A stretch of 64,000 nucleotides of DNA from Pseudomonas entomophila. GTDB lineage: Bacteria > Pseudomonadota > Gammaproteobacteria > Pseudomonadales > Pseudomonadaceae. The stretch spans positions 42,199 to 106,198 of the forward strand of contig NZ_JAAMQJ010000011.1 in the NCBI RefSeq assembly GCF_013523125.1, in the 5' to 3' direction. The notes beneath the pieces are model-generated. The model searched no databases and was not told the origin of the DNA. It saw only the letters and a list, made by a program, of their open reading frames with translations. Below, piece after piece: positions 41,893 to 51,936 of the stretch (the first letter of the stretch is position 1; every line of letters starts with the position of its first letter). The translations under genes and the position numbers were made by a program.

Positions 41893-42291
41893 CTACAGCG
41901 CGCCGACGCCGACCTTGGCGATCTCGGCATCCTGGGCGGCCTGCACGCCCGACACACCGATCGCGCCAATGACCAAGCCATCGACCAGCACCGGCACGCC
42001 TCCTTCGAGGGAGGTCAACTGAGGCGCGGTCACGAAGGCCGTGCGGCCCTCGTTGACCATGCGTTCGTACTGCACCGTCTCGCGTCGACCGAGGGCGGCG
42101 CTGCGTGCCTTTTCCAGGGCGATGTAGGCGCTGGCCGGGGCGCAGCCGTCGAGCCGGTCCAGGGCCAGGGGGTGGCCGCCGTCGTCGACGATGGCGATGC
42201 ACACCGGCCAGTGGTGGTCGCTGGCATGCTGGCGTGCGGCCTGCAGCATGCGCAGGATGTCCTTGTGGTCCAGTACCGATTTGCTGTGCAT
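41893..42291 (-). CDS. GlcG/HbpS family protein
   Basis: 132 residues from ATG 42291 (MHSKSVLDHKDILRMLQAAR). GlcG/HbpS fold: CIAIVDDGGHPLALDRLDGC, SAYIALEKARSAALGRRETV and GGVPVLVDGLVIGAIGVSGV, QAAQDAEIAKVGV. HbpS of Streptomyces binds haem and couples to a sensor kinase; GlcG is of unknown activity. No signal peptide here, so it is cytosolic. It converges with the flavin reductase-like gene and diverges from the frameshifted hybrid kinase, so a sensory role is possible but unproven. Confidence 0.88.
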   Translation of the reverse strand: MHSKSVLDHKDILRMLQAARQHASDHHWPVCIAIVDDGGHPLALDRLDGCAPASAYIALEKARSAALGRRETVQYERMVNEGRTAFVTAPQLTSLEGGVPVLVDGLVIGAIGVSGVQAAQDAEIAKVGVGAL

Positions 42292-42448
42292 GACGCACTC
42301 CGTGTCGCAGGAAAAGAAGGGCAGTATCGCACCCGCGACGGTCTGTCGCACGGCAACGTGCCGATGGATTGAACGTCCCGCCAACAATACGCTCCTATGC
42401 ACAGACGGCCATCAGATGTCCAGACCGAAGCATGCCGGGCACGCTGAC

Positions 42449-44963
42449 ATGACACGATCCATTACCTCAGGCATGACCTGCACCAATCACGAGCAACCGG
42501 GGTTCCTGCGCCACGGTGGCGAGGTCGCGCGTTTGTTGTGCCACCAGGATCCCGCGGCGACGCCGCTTGGCGCGCCGCGCGAATGGCCCATGGCGCTCAA
42601 GACCGTCATGGCCACGCTATTGCCGTCCAAGGCACAGATCGTGCTGTTCTGGGGGCCGGACTACCTCGCGCTGTACAACGATGCCTATGCGCCGACCATT
42701 GGTGCGAAACACCCCCATGCCCTGGGTCGTCCGGCGATCGAGCACTGGCACGAGCTGTGGGACGACCTGGAGCCACTGCTGAGGGGGGTGCGCGAGACGG
42801 GCGAGACGTTCTCGGCCACCGACCGACCGTTCTACATCGAGCGCCACGGGTTGGGTGAAACGGTCTGGTTCGACGTGTCCTATTCCGCTGTGCACGATGA
42901 GCACGGCGACGTCGGCGGGGTGCTGTGCATCGTCACCGAAACCACCGAACGGGTGCGGTTTCAACGACGCCAGGCCTCGCTCCTGGCCTTGGGCCGATTG
43001 CTGCCTACCCTGAGCGAGCCGGAGCAGATCCAGCAGGCCGGCCTGCGTCAGCTGGGTGTGGACCTGGGCGCCGCGCGCCTGAGCCTGCTGCGGTGCGACG
43101 CCCGCGATGTGCCATGGCACGTGTGCGAGGTATGGGCCGAAGCGAACGTGTGGCCAGTCGAGATCCCATTGTGCCCAGCGTTCGACGAGGCGACGCTCGA
43201 GGCCCTGCATCAGGATCGCGTGGTTCAGGGCCAGGTGACCTGCCAGGGGCGTCGCGCAACGGCCTTGTACGTACCGATCATTCGCGCCGAGGGGCTGGAG
43301 GCCGTGCTCGTGGTGCACCTGCGCGATACGCGTCTGGTACGCGAGCAGGAATTGCAACTGTTGGACGAGGCGGGCAAGCACCTCTGGGCGGCCGTTGTGC
43401 ATGCGCGTGCCGAGCAGGCGCTCAAGGCCAGTTCCGCGCAGCTGGCGGCCATGTTCGAGCAGGCCAGTGCGGGCATCGTCCTGTGTGACCGCACCTGGAC
43501 CATCACGCGGGCCAACGATCGCTACTGCGACATGCTTGGACGCACCCGCGCCAACGTGCTCGGTACCCGTCTCCAAGACCTTCCCGATGCCTGGATGACC
43601 GATCTGGGCATGGCGAGGCAGGCAGCCCCCCGACAGGTCACGCGCTGCGTGTTGCGTCCCGACGGTCAGCCGGTGTGGGTGCAGCTGCAGGTCACGCGGC
43701 TGCTCCATGAGCAGGACGAGCTGGCCGGCATGCTGTGCATGTGTATCGACGTCACGGCACGTGTCCAGGCCCAGGCCGAACTGCTGGCCTTGAACGAAAG
43801 CCTGGAAGAACGGGTGGCCACTGCATTGGCCGAGCGCGAAGCCACCCTGGCCGAGTTGCACGAAACCCGCAAGATGGAGATGGTCGGCCAGCTGACCGGC
43901 GGCATCGCCCATGACTTCAACAACATGCTCACGCCCATCATCGCCTCCCTGGAGTTGCTGCGCCTGCGCCATGACGACGCGCGCAGCACCCGGCTGACCG
44001 ACGGCGCGCTGCAGGCCGCCGATCGCGCGCGCACCCTGGTCGGTCGCCTGCTGAGCTTCGCCCAGCGCCAGACGCTCAAGCCTCAGCCGGTTTCCCTGGC
44101 CACGCTCATCGGCGACATGCGTGAGCTGATCGGGCGCTCTTTGGGCCCGACCATCGAGGTCGGTCTGGCCATCGATGCCTGCCTGCCCTCGGTGATAGTC
44201 GACCCGCACCAGCTGGAACTGGCCATCCTGAACCTGGTGGTCAATGCGCGCGATGCCATGCCTCAAGGCGGCCGGCTGACCCTCAGCGCTGGCGTGGAGA
44301 CAGGGGGCGACGGAGGGCGCACCGAGCGTCTGGCTGCGCGTTGCGGACACGGGCATCGGCATGAGCGAAGAGGTGCTGGGTCGCTGCATGGAGCCCTTCT
44401 ATTCCACCAAGACCGTTGGCAAGGGCACAGGCCTGGGCCTGCCCATGGTGCAAGGCTTGGCGTTGCAATCCCAGGGCGACTTCAGCATCCACTCCACGCA
44501 GGGGCAGGGCACCGAGGTCACCCTCTGGCTGCCGGTCAGCCAGGCCGAGTGCGCCAACGCGTGCGAGCCGTCCAGCGACACACCCATGGCCCGTCGGGCG
44601 ACCCGTGTATTGCTGGTCGACGACGAAGACATCGTGCGTCACGCCACCTGCCTGCAACTGCGCACCCTGGGTTATGACGTCACCGAGGTCGCCAGCGCGG
44701 CCTGCGCACGCGAGCGGATCGAACAAGGGCTGGAGGTGGACGTATTGGTCACCGACCACGTCATGCCGGACATGACCGGCGCGCGTCTGGCCTGTCTGTT
44801 ACGGCAACAGCGACCGGAGCTGCCGGTGCTGATCATCACCGGCTACGCCAACCTGTCGCCTGACGAACTGCAGGACTTCGAGGTGTTGCGCAAGCCGTTC
44901 CGCCGGGCCGAACTGGCGCAGAGCGTGGCCCGCCTGACGACGACCCTGTCGGTCATGTCCTAG
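42449..44963 (+). pseudogene. PAS/GAF hybrid histidine kinase with a one-base frameshift
   Basis: Two frames form one protein. Frame one (42449 to about 44307): PAS-like start (HQDPAATPLGAPREWPMALK; FWGPDYLALYNDAYAPTIGA), a GAF-like region, a second PAS with MFEQASAGIVLCDRTWTITR, then HisKA QLTGGIAHDFNNMLTPIIAS and ELAILNLVVNARDAMPQGGR. Within a run of five G at 44303-44307 the frame is lost; deleting one G would read TGATEGAPSVWLRVADTGIG and join exactly to frame two. That has MEPFYSTKTVGKGTGLGLPM and a receiver (VLLVDDEDIVRHATCLQLRT; DVLVTDHVMPDMTG). So it is either a recent mutation, phase variation or a sequencing error. Without repair, the ATPase core and receiver are not translated in frame. 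Confidence 0.82.
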
Positions 44964-47155
44964 GCTCGATCCAGCGCCTTCTCCAGCATCGCGCACACCT
45001 GCTCGGCCGAATAAGGCTTGGCAATGAAGGGAAAGCCCTGCACGCCGCGCTCGGCGATGACATCGCTGTAACCCGAGGTCAGGATCACCGGCAGCTGCGG
45101 GTGACGCTGACCGATCGCCTTGGCCAGCGCCAGGCCGTTCATGCCTGGCATCATCACGTCCGAGAACACCACGTTCACCTCACTGACGCGGCTGTCCAGC
45201 AGCACCAGCGCGGCTTCGCCGTCACGTGCCCAGCTGACCTGGTAGCCATGGTCCTGAAGGATCTGCTCGGCGAAACTGCCAATGTCCAGATTGTCCTCGA
45301 CGACCAGCACATGACGGCTGCCTGCCGCGTGCGGTGAGCGTTCGGCAGCGCTGGCCTGCGCAGGCGCCAGAAGCGCTGGCGAAGTGACCTGTGGCAAGTA
45401 CAGGGTGAAGGTCGTGCTCTGTCCCGGCTCGCTGCGTACCTGCACCTCGCCGCCCGACTGCTTGGCGAAACCGAAGACCTGGGACAGACCCAGGCCGGTG
45501 CCCTGGCCGGAGACCTTGGTGGTGAAGAAAGGGTCGAAGATGCGCTCGAGCAGTTCCGGGGCAATGCCAGTCCCGCTGTCGATCACCGAAATCGCCGCGA
45601 AACGCCCGAGCAGCGGTGGGTGTTCGCCGACACCGGATACCGTATGGTCGGGTTGCAGGCGCAGACGCAGCACGCCTTCGCCGCCCATGGCGTCGCGGGC
45701 ATTGAGCACCAGGTTGACGATGGCGGTTTCCAGCTGGGCCAGATCGGCATGGATGTAGCAGGGCGTATCGGGCAGCTCCAGTTCGACCCGCAGCCGCGAA
45801 CCGATGGTGGTGTCGAGCATGTCGGCGATCGCCGTCAGACGCGGTGCGGCGGCGAAGGTTTCCGGCACCAGTGCCTGACGGCGTGCGAACGCCAGCAGTT
45901 GCCCGGTCAGCTTGGCGCCGCGGTCGACCGAATCGGCCATGGTCTTGATGTAACGCGCACGCCGCCCTTCGTCGAGGTCGGGCCGCTTGAGAAAGTGGAT
46001 CGACGAACGAATGATGGTCAGCAGGTTGTTGAAGTCGTGCGCGACGCCACCGGTCAGCTGGCCGATGGCCTCGAGTTTCTGTGACTGGCGCAGGGCGGCC
46101 TCGGCGTGTTGCAGCTGCGCGGTGCGCTCGCCGACACGCTGTTCGAGGGTGGCGTTGAGCGTGGCCAGGGCCGTGGCCGCGGCGCGTGCCTCGGAGAAGG
46201 ACTGCACGCGCTGGATATGCGCCCAGCAGCGTTCGGTGACTTCACGGATCAGCGTCTGCTCGGACAGGCTCCAGCGACGTGGCGTGTGATCGTTGACGGC
46301 CATCAGTGCGATCAGACGACCGTCCTTGTACAGCGGCATGCACACCGAGGCGCAGATGCCGAGCCGCTGGTAACTGGCGAAATCCGCAGGAGGCAGCTCG
46401 CCAGGCGCGTTGATCACCAGGGGTGCGCCGGTGCGCAGACGATTCATTGCCAGGCTGCCGAAATGCGACAGGTGATAGCGACCCACCAGGCGTGGTGCAT
46501 CGTCCGCCACCCAGTCGCCATCGATGCTGAAACTGTCCTGGTCGGGCTCCATCATGCCGTAGCCACAGCTGGACAGGCCCAGGTGCTCGCCGAGCATGCG
46601 CGTGGTGATGGCCATGATCAGCGCCGGATCCGTGGCGCTGGCAACGGCCCGACCCAAGGTGTCGAGAAAGCGCAGGTGCTGGTTGGAAATGACGGTCGCC
46701 GTCGTCTCGGTGACGGTATCGAGCAGGCCGACCACGTGACCTTCGCGATCGCGGATGGGGCTGTAGCAGAACGTGAAGTACGCCTGTTCGGGGCTGCCGC
46801 TGCGGTCGATGACCAGCGGAAAGTCCTCGATGTAGAACGCCTCGCCCTGCAGGGTGCGCTGGGCCATGTCGCCGATTTCGCTCCAGGCCTCCTCCCATAC
46901 CAGGCGGAAGGGTCGGCCGAGTGCGGAAGGCTTGTCACCCAGGATGGTGGCGAAGGCATCGTTGTGGAACGTCAGCAGGTCCGGCCCCCATAACGCTGCT
47001 TGCGGAAAGCGGGAAGCCAAGCACAGTGCCAGAGTGGTCTTGAGCGTGTCCGGCCAGTGCTCGAGCGGCCCGAGAGGGGAATCGGTCCAGTCGTGATTCG
47101 CGATGCGGTCCGCCATGAAACCGCCACCTTCCAGCCATCGTGCCCTGTACATCAA
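44960..47155 (-). CDS. PAS-GAF hybrid histidine kinase with C-terminal receiver
   Basis: 731 residues, intact; paralogous in layout to the frameshifted kinase it faces. N-terminal part WLEGGGFMADRIANHDWTDS with SPLGPLEHWPDTLKTTLALC and ALWGPDLLTFHNDAFATILG, a GAF region (GYGMMEPDQDSFSIDGDWVA; SVCMPLYKDGRLIALMAV), HisKA QLTGGVAHDFNNLLTIIRSS, HATPase ETAIVNLVLNARDAMGGEGV, IFDPFFTTKVSGQGTGLGLS, and a receiver VLVVEDNLDIGSFAEQILQD with Asp in VVFSDVMMPGMNGLALAKAI. No membrane segment: a cytosolic sensor. The stop overlaps the convergent gene by four bases (CCTAGG). ATG 47155 keeps the GGG motif; 47116 would cut it. Confidence 0.92.
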   Translation of the reverse strand: MMYRARWLEGGGFMADRIANHDWTDSPLGPLEHWPDTLKTTLALCLASRFPQAALWGPDLLTFHNDAFATILGDKPSALGRPFRLVWEEAWSEIGDMAQRTLQGEAFYIEDFPLVIDRSGSPEQAYFTFCYSPIRDREGHVVGLLDTVTETTATVISNQHLRFLDTLGRAVASATDPALIMAITTRMLGEHLGLSSCGYGMMEPDQDSFSIDGDWVADDAPRLVGRYHLSHFGSLAMNRLRTGAPLVINAPGELPPADFASYQRLGICASVCMPLYKDGRLIALMAVNDHTPRRWSLSEQTLIREVTERCWAHIQRVQSFSEARAAATALATLNATLEQRVGERTAQLQHAEAALRQSQKLEAIGQLTGGVAHDFNNLLTIIRSSIHFLKRPDLDEGRRARYIKTMADSVDRGAKLTGQLLAFARRQALVPETFAAAPRLTAIADMLDTTIGSRLRVELELPDTPCYIHADLAQLETAIVNLVLNARDAMGGEGVLRLRLQPDHTVSGVGEHPPLLGRFAAISVIDSGTGIAPELLERIFDPFFTTKVSGQGTGLGLSQVFGFAKQSGGEVQVRSEPGQSTTFTLYLPQVTSPALLAPAQASAAERSPHAAGSRHVLVVEDNLDIGSFAEQILQDHGYQVSWARDGEAALVLLDSRVSEVNVVFSDVMMPGMNGLALAKAIGQRHPQLPVILTSGYSDVIAERGVQGFPFIAKPYSAEQVCAMLEKALDRA

Positions 47156-47626
47156 GATTCCTGCTTGCTCAATCGTCTACTGACCAAACCATAGGGTGCA
47201 CCGAGAGGCCTGCTCAAAGCGAGTGGTTTTCGTCGGAGACGCAGTGCCCAGCCAGCGGTTCGGCCGCTCTATTCCACGCATCGACAACGATTGCGCACGC
47301 GTTTTTCCGCTCGTCTGCGACGCCGTGTCGCACCTGGCTCGTCCGCTCGGCAGCATGACCTTCGGGCGTGGGCCGATCGGCTTGCGACTGCTCTGCGGGT
47401 GGCCCTGCAACGGCATCCTGTGTTTTCATGCCACCCCCTCGGGAGGCCACGGACGTGGTGAATTGTACCCAGGGCAACGCACGCTCGACGTTTGTCGAGC
47501 GGCTTCGCAGTGCATCAGACGTCGTCCACCGTCCCGCCTCCTGGGGGCGAACGTCCTACCATGCCGTCGGTCGGAGTGTTAGCGCAAGCATAAAGCGTTG
47601 CCGTCGCATCAAGGAGTTGCCTATTA
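47156..47626. other. 471-base intergenic region upstream of the BCCT transporter, no gene seen
   Basis: Between the divergent hybrid kinase and the BetT-type gene. Open frames in both directions (for example 47196-47582) lack ribosome binding sites and family-like sequence. Expected to hold the promoters of both genes. I see no clear repeat, hairpin or operator. Confidence 0.5.
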
Positions 47627-49597
47627 ATGAACAAGAAGAACGAACCCGCTGAACTTGCCAAAGTCAACCCGCCGGTCTTCTGGATCTCGGCGATCCTCTT
47701 GCTAGTCCTGGTGCTGTACGCCAGCCTCTTTCATACCCATGCGCAAAACCTGTTCGCCACGATCCAGGGCTGGATCATCGGCAACGTCAGTTGGTTCTAC
47801 ATTCTCGCCGTCGCCGTGATCCTGGGCACCGTGGTGTTCCTGGCGGTCAGTCGCTATGGCGACATCAAGCTCGGGCCTGACCACAGTACGCCCGACTACA
47901 GCAGCACCACCTGGTTCGCCATGCTGTTCTCGGCCGGCATGGGCATCGGCCTGATGTTCTTCGGCGTCGCCGAGCCGGTCATGCACTTCGCCAAACCCCC
48001 CTTCGGGGACGGCGGAACGGTCCAGGCGGCCGGTGAGGCCATGCGCATCACCTTCTTCCACTGGGGGCTGCACGCCTGGGCGATCTACGCCATCGTGGCG
48101 CTGATCCTGGGGTACTTCAGTTACCGCCACGGGCTGCCGTTGACCCTGCGTTCGGCGCTCTATCCGCTGATCGGTGAGCGTATCTACGGACCAATCGGTC
48201 ATGCGGTGGACATCTTCGCGATCATCGGCACGGTGCTGGGGGTGGCCACATCCCTGGGTTTCGGCGTGGCGCAGATCAACACTGGCCTCAATGCCCTGTT
48301 CGGGATACCGGTGTCGACGCCGATCCAGATCGTGCTGATCATCGGCACCACGTTCCTGGCGACCTTGTCGGTGGTGTCCGGTCTGGACAAAGGCGTACGC
48401 CGACTGTCCGAGCTGAACCTGGGGCTGGCGGTGCTATTGATGCTGATGGTGATCGTGCTCGGCCCGACCGTGCTGATCCTGCAGACCTTCGTGCAGAACA
48501 CCGGCGGTTACCTGAGCGAGATCGTCAGCCGTACCCTGAACCTTTACGCCTATCAGCCAAGCGACTGGATCGGTGGCTGGACGCTGTTCTACTGGGGTTG
48601 GTGGCTGGCCTGGTCGCCGTTCGTGGGGTTGTTCATCGCGCGGATCTCCCGTGGTCGTACCATCCGCGAATTCGTCACCGGCGTGTTGCTCGTACCTAGT
48701 GGCTTCACCCTGTTGTGGATGACGGTGTTCGGCAATACCGCGATCCACATGATCCTTGACCAGGGGCTGACCGACCTGGCACAGGCCGTGGACACCGATA
48801 CATCGCTGGCACTGTTCGCCTTCCTCGAACACTTCCCATTCGCGTCCGTCATCAGCACACTGGCCATCGTCATGGTCGTGGTGTTCTTCGTCACTTCGGC
48901 CGACTCTGGGGCCATGGTGGTCGACATGCTGGCATCCAACGGACAGGGCAACACACCCATTCGTCAGCGCATCTTCTGGGCCTCCAGCATGGGCCTGGTA
49001 GCCATCGCGCTGCTGCTGGCCGATGGCCTGAAGGCGCTGCAGGCCGCCACCATCGCCAGTGCCTTGCCGTTCACCATCGCACTGCTGTTCAGCATGCGTG
49101 GCCTGCTCAAGGCGCTCAAACTCGATGCCACCAAGCGGGGCCTGCGTCACCAGGCCCTGGCCATCTCGCCAACGGCCTCGCGCAATGCCGGCAACTGGCA
49201 GCGCCGTCTGCGCACCCTGGCGATGTTCCCACGTCGTTCGCACGTGCAGCGCTTCATCGCCGACGTCGGTCGCCCGGCCTGCGAATCGGTCGCCGAGGAA
49301 TGGCGTCGTCAGGGGTACGAGTGCAGCGTGGACGAGGGTGAGGAGGGCAGCGTGATCCTCAAGGTCGGTCCCATCGATGATCCGTTCCTCTACGAGATCC
49401 GTCCTCATGCCTACGCCATGCCGAGCTTCGTGATGAGCGACACGCCGAACGAGGAGCGCAAGTATTTCCGCGCCGAAGTGCACCTGCGCGAAGGCGGGCA
49501 GGACCACGATGTGATGGGCTGGTCGAAGGATGAGGTGATCGGCGACATCCTCGATCACTTCGAGCGGCACATGCATTACCTGCACCTGGTGGGGTGA
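47627..49597 (+). CDS. betT: BCCT-family choline/betaine transporter (BetT type)
   Basis: 656 residues, 12 transmembrane helices, then a cytosolic tail of about 150 residues (from about 510) as in osmosensing BetT proteins. Signature regions: WFAMLFSAGMGIGLMFFGVA, EPVMHFAKPP and the tryptophan-rich helix 8 (GWTLFYWGWWLAWSPFVGLF, IARISRGRTIREFVTGVLLV). The MGIGL motif without an early Asp or Glu indicates proton- rather than sodium-coupling, as in E. coli BetT. The tail (VGPIDDPFLYEIRPHAYAMP) is conserved in Pseudomonas BetT. Likely imports choline for osmoprotection; the exact substrate was not tested. Confidence 0.92.
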   Translation: MNKKNEPAELAKVNPPVFWISAILLLVLVLYASLFHTHAQNLFATIQGWIIGNVSWFYILAVAVILGTVVFLAVSRYGDIKLGPDHSTPDYSSTTWFAMLFSAGMGIGLMFFGVAEPVMHFAKPPFGDGGTVQAAGEAMRITFFHWGLHAWAIYAIVALILGYFSYRHGLPLTLRSALYPLIGERIYGPIGHAVDIFAIIGTVLGVATSLGFGVAQINTGLNALFGIPVSTPIQIVLIIGTTFLATLSVVSGLDKGVRRLSELNLGLAVLLMLMVIVLGPTVLILQTFVQNTGGYLSEIVSRTLNLYAYQPSDWIGGWTLFYWGWWLAWSPFVGLFIARISRGRTIREFVTGVLLVPSGFTLLWMTVFGNTAIHMILDQGLTDLAQAVDTDTSLALFAFLEHFPFASVISTLAIVMVVVFFVTSADSGAMVVDMLASNGQGNTPIRQRIFWASSMGLVAIALLLADGLKALQAATIASALPFTIALLFSMRGLLKALKLDATKRGLRHQALAISPTASRNAGNWQRRLRTLAMFPRRSHVQRFIADVGRPACESVAEEWRRQGYECSVDEGEEGSVILKVGPIDDPFLYEIRPHAYAMPSFVMSDTPNEERKYFRAEVHLREGGQDHDVMGWSKDEVIGDILDHFERHMHYLHLVG

Positions 49598-49655
49598 TAG
49601 CATCCCGGCGAGTCGCTTGTATGGGGCTTGCCGGGAGAGTGTGGACACCTGCTCG

Positions 49656-49674
49656 GTGGGCCCGCAGGGCCCAC
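49656..49674. other. Hairpin element GTGGGCCC-GCA-GGGCCCAC
   Basis: A perfect eight-pair stem with loop GCA, 60 bases after betT. The same core GGGCCCGCAGGGCCC recurs at 56567-56581 after the stressosome operon. There is no T run, so it is not a textbook terminator, although the position downstream of genes suits a 3' end function. Confidence 0.6.
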
Positions 49675-49727
49675 AAAGTCCTTAAGTTATTTGCTTTAAA
49701 ATCAACAACATACTTTATGTTCTATGA

Positions 49728-49994
49728 GAGCTGGCTTGCCAGCGATAGGGCCTGCGCATTCACCTCAGGGCTGGCAGGCCAGTGTTCAGCTGTCGGTCAT
49801 GGGCCGGTGCGAGCACCGCTATCGCGGGCAAGCCCCACAGGTGGCGTCGCCATCGTGCTGCTGCCTGCTTGAAATGGGTACCTGTGGGAGCTGGCTTGCC
49901 AGCGATGGGGCCTGTGCATTCACCTCTGGGCTGACAGGCCAGTGTTTGGCCTGTCGGTCTTGGTCGGTGCTACTACCGCCATCGCGGGCAAGCC
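49728..49994. repeat. Two REP-bounded repeats of about 110 bases
   Basis: Copy one (49728-49841) and copy two (49888-49994) both contain GAGCTGGCTTGCCAGCGAT, then GCATTCACCTC, GGCCAGTGTT, CTGTCGGTC and end in ATCGCGGGCAAGCC. They differ at scattered bases and are 160 bases apart. With the hairpin they fill the 430-base gap 49598-50027, which holds no gene. Confidence 0.8.
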
Positions 49995-50027
49995 GACACT
50001 GCGGTCATCCTCACGGTCAACCGTCGA

Positions 50028-50867
50028 TCAATCCAGATCCGCCGCCGAATGCCGTTCCGGCACCTGGCTGCCGTCCTCGCCCCACACCCGGTTCACCCGC
50101 GTCCCCCGCTTGACCGCCGGACGCTCGGCGATGGTCTTGGCCCAGCGCTGCACGTTCGGGTACTCCTGCACCGACAGGAAGGTCGCAGCCCCATACAGGT
50201 TGCCCAGCACCAGTTGCCCGTACCACGGCCAGACCGCGATGTCGGCGATGCTGTAGTCGTCACCGCCCAGGTAGGCGCTTTCGGCCAGCCGTCGTTCCAG
50301 CACGTCCAGTTGACGCTTGGCCTCCATGCTGAAGCGATCGATGGCGTACTGGATCTTCTGCGGCGCATAGACGTAGAAGTGCCCGAAGCCACCGCCCAGG
50401 TAAGGTGCCGAGCCCATCTGCCAGAACAGCCAGTTCAGGGTTTCGGTGCGTGCCGCGTGCTCGCGGGGCAACAGGGCGCCGAACTTCTCCGCCAGGTACA
50501 GCAGGATCGAACCGGACTCGAACACCCGCACCGGCGGCTCGACACTGCGGTCGAGCAGGGCCGGGATCTTGGAGTTGGGGTTCACGCCGACGAAACCACT
50601 GGAGAATTGGTCGCCCTCGCCGATACGGATGAGCCAGGCATCGTAGTCGGCCGCTTCATGCCCCAGGGCCAGCAGCTCCTCCAGGGCAATGGTGACCTTC
50701 ACACCATTGGGCGTGGCCAGCGAGTACAGCTGCAACGGATGCTCGCCGGTCGGCAGCGTCTTGTCGTGGGTCGGGCCGGCGACGGCGCGGTTGGTGCTGG
50801 CGAACTTGCCATCGGGTGAAGAGGGCGCTTTCCAGACGCGTGGTGGGACATACTCGTGGTCGCTCAT
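50028..50867 (-). CDS. yghU: YghU-type glutathione S-transferase (disulfide-bond oxidoreductase)
   Basis: 279 residues from ATG 50867 (MSDHEYVPPRVWKAPSSPDG). The thioredoxin-like domain has LATPNGVKVTIALEELLALG in place of a catalytic Cys or Ser, as in the Nu-class enzymes YghU and YfcG that bind two glutathiones. Helical domain: NWLFWQMGSAPYLGGGFGHF and YLGGDDYSIADIAVWPWYGQ. Length equals the YghU type, longer at the N-terminus than YfcG. Probably reduces disulfides or peroxides with glutathione in the cytosol. Single gene. Confidence 0.93.
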   Translation of the reverse strand: MSDHEYVPPRVWKAPSSPDGKFASTNRAVAGPTHDKTLPTGEHPLQLYSLATPNGVKVTIALEELLALGHEAADYDAWLIRIGEGDQFSSGFVGVNPNSKIPALLDRSVEPPVRVFESGSILLYLAEKFGALLPREHAARTETLNWLFWQMGSAPYLGGGFGHFYVYAPQKIQYAIDRFSMEAKRQLDVLERRLAESAYLGGDDYSIADIAVWPWYGQLVLGNLYGAATFLSVQEYPNVQRWAKTIAERPAVKRGTRVNRVWGEDGSQVPERHSAADLD

Positions 50868-51086
50868 GCACTCGGTCTCCTGTGATCGAAAAAGGTCGCG
50901 TGAAACGGTGGACCGCGCAGGTAGGCCAGGGGTTCGTGAAGGGCAGCGCGGCGTGGCGTCTTGCGCTAGGATGGCACACTGCAATTATTTATCCCCGCGC
51001 ACAACTATTCGGCCGCGCGGTGGTCACTGTCAGCACGTTGACCCGTGTCCCTCGGCACCGGTCACATCACCTTTCAGGAGCGCACC

Positions 51087-51932
51087 ATGGCAGTACTGCA
51101 CGACAGCACGTTGCACACCCTCAAGCAGCATCAGGCGCAACTGCTGAGCGAATGGGTCACGGACCTTGAGGCCACCGGCGCGACCCGCAACCTCAGAGAG
51201 CACGACATTCGTCAGCAGACCACCGAATTTCTGCAGCTGTTGCTCGAAGGCCTGAGCGGCGAGACCGACATCGGCGCCGTCCAGTGGGAACAGACGCGGC
51301 GCTTCCTCGAGAAGCTGTCGGCGTCACGCGCGCAACAAGGGCAGGATTCGCACCAGGCCGCTTCGTTCATCTTCGCCTTGAAAGGCCCGCTGTTCCGCCT
51401 GTTGCAGCACACCCTGCGCGAGCAGCCGGCCGAGCTGGCCAGTCAGCTGCTCAGCCTGTCGGAACTGCTCGACAGCCTCGGTCTGCATACCGTGCGCACC
51501 TATCAGAAGTCCCGCGAGGGGGTGATCAAGCGCCAGCAGGAAGAACTGCTCGAACTGTCGACGCCGGTCGTCAAGCTCTGGGATGGCGTACTCGCCCTGC
51601 CGCTGATCGGCACCCTCGATTCGCAGCGCAGCCAGACCGTGATGGAATCGCTGCTCCAGCGCATCGTCGACACCGGCGCGGAAATCGCCATCATCGACAT
51701 CACTGGTGTGCCCACGGTCGATACCCTGGTCGCCCAGCACCTGCTCAAGACCGTCACGGCCATCCGCTTGATGGGCGCCGACGCGATCATCAGCGGCGTG
51801 CGGCCGCAGATCGCCCAGACCATCGTGCACCTGGGGCTCGACCTCGGCACCCTGACCACCAAGGCCAACCTGGCCGACGCCCTGAGGCTGGCACTCGGCC
51901 GTCTGGGCGTCGACATCGGCAGGCGGGCGTAA
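51087..51932 (+). CDS. RsbR-type stressosome protein (RsbRD_N + STAS)
   Basis: 281 residues from ATG 51087, CAGGAG upstream. N-terminal helical domain (about 1-145; LHTLKQHQAQLLSEWVTDLE) of the RsbRD_N kind, with no haem-globin ligand set. Then a linker helix (GVIKRQQEELLELSTPVVKL) and a STAS domain: VLALPLIGTLDSQRSQTVME, then AEIAIIDITGVPTVDTLVAQ. Ser179 and Thr213 sit where phospho-accepting residues are found in RsbR. In a stressosome, RsbR and RsbS build a large complex holding the kinase RsbT until stress. First gene of a six-gene operon. Confidence 0.92.
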   Translation: MAVLHDSTLHTLKQHQAQLLSEWVTDLEATGATRNLREHDIRQQTTEFLQLLLEGLSGETDIGAVQWEQTRRFLEKLSASRAQQGQDSHQAASFIFALKGPLFRLLQHTLREQPAELASQLLSLSELLDSLGLHTVRTYQKSREGVIKRQQEELLELSTPVVKLWDGVLALPLIGTLDSQRSQTVMESLLQRIVDTGAEIAIIDITGVPTVDTLVAQHLLKTVTAIRLMGADAIISGVRPQIAQTIVHLGLDLGTLTTKANLADALRLALGRLGVDIGRRA

Positions 51933-51936
51933 CCGC

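Noticed and set aside
47196..47582. 128-codon plus-strand open frame upstream of betT
   Set aside because: No ribosome binding site, no recognisable domain, and an overlapping antisense frame is equally long.
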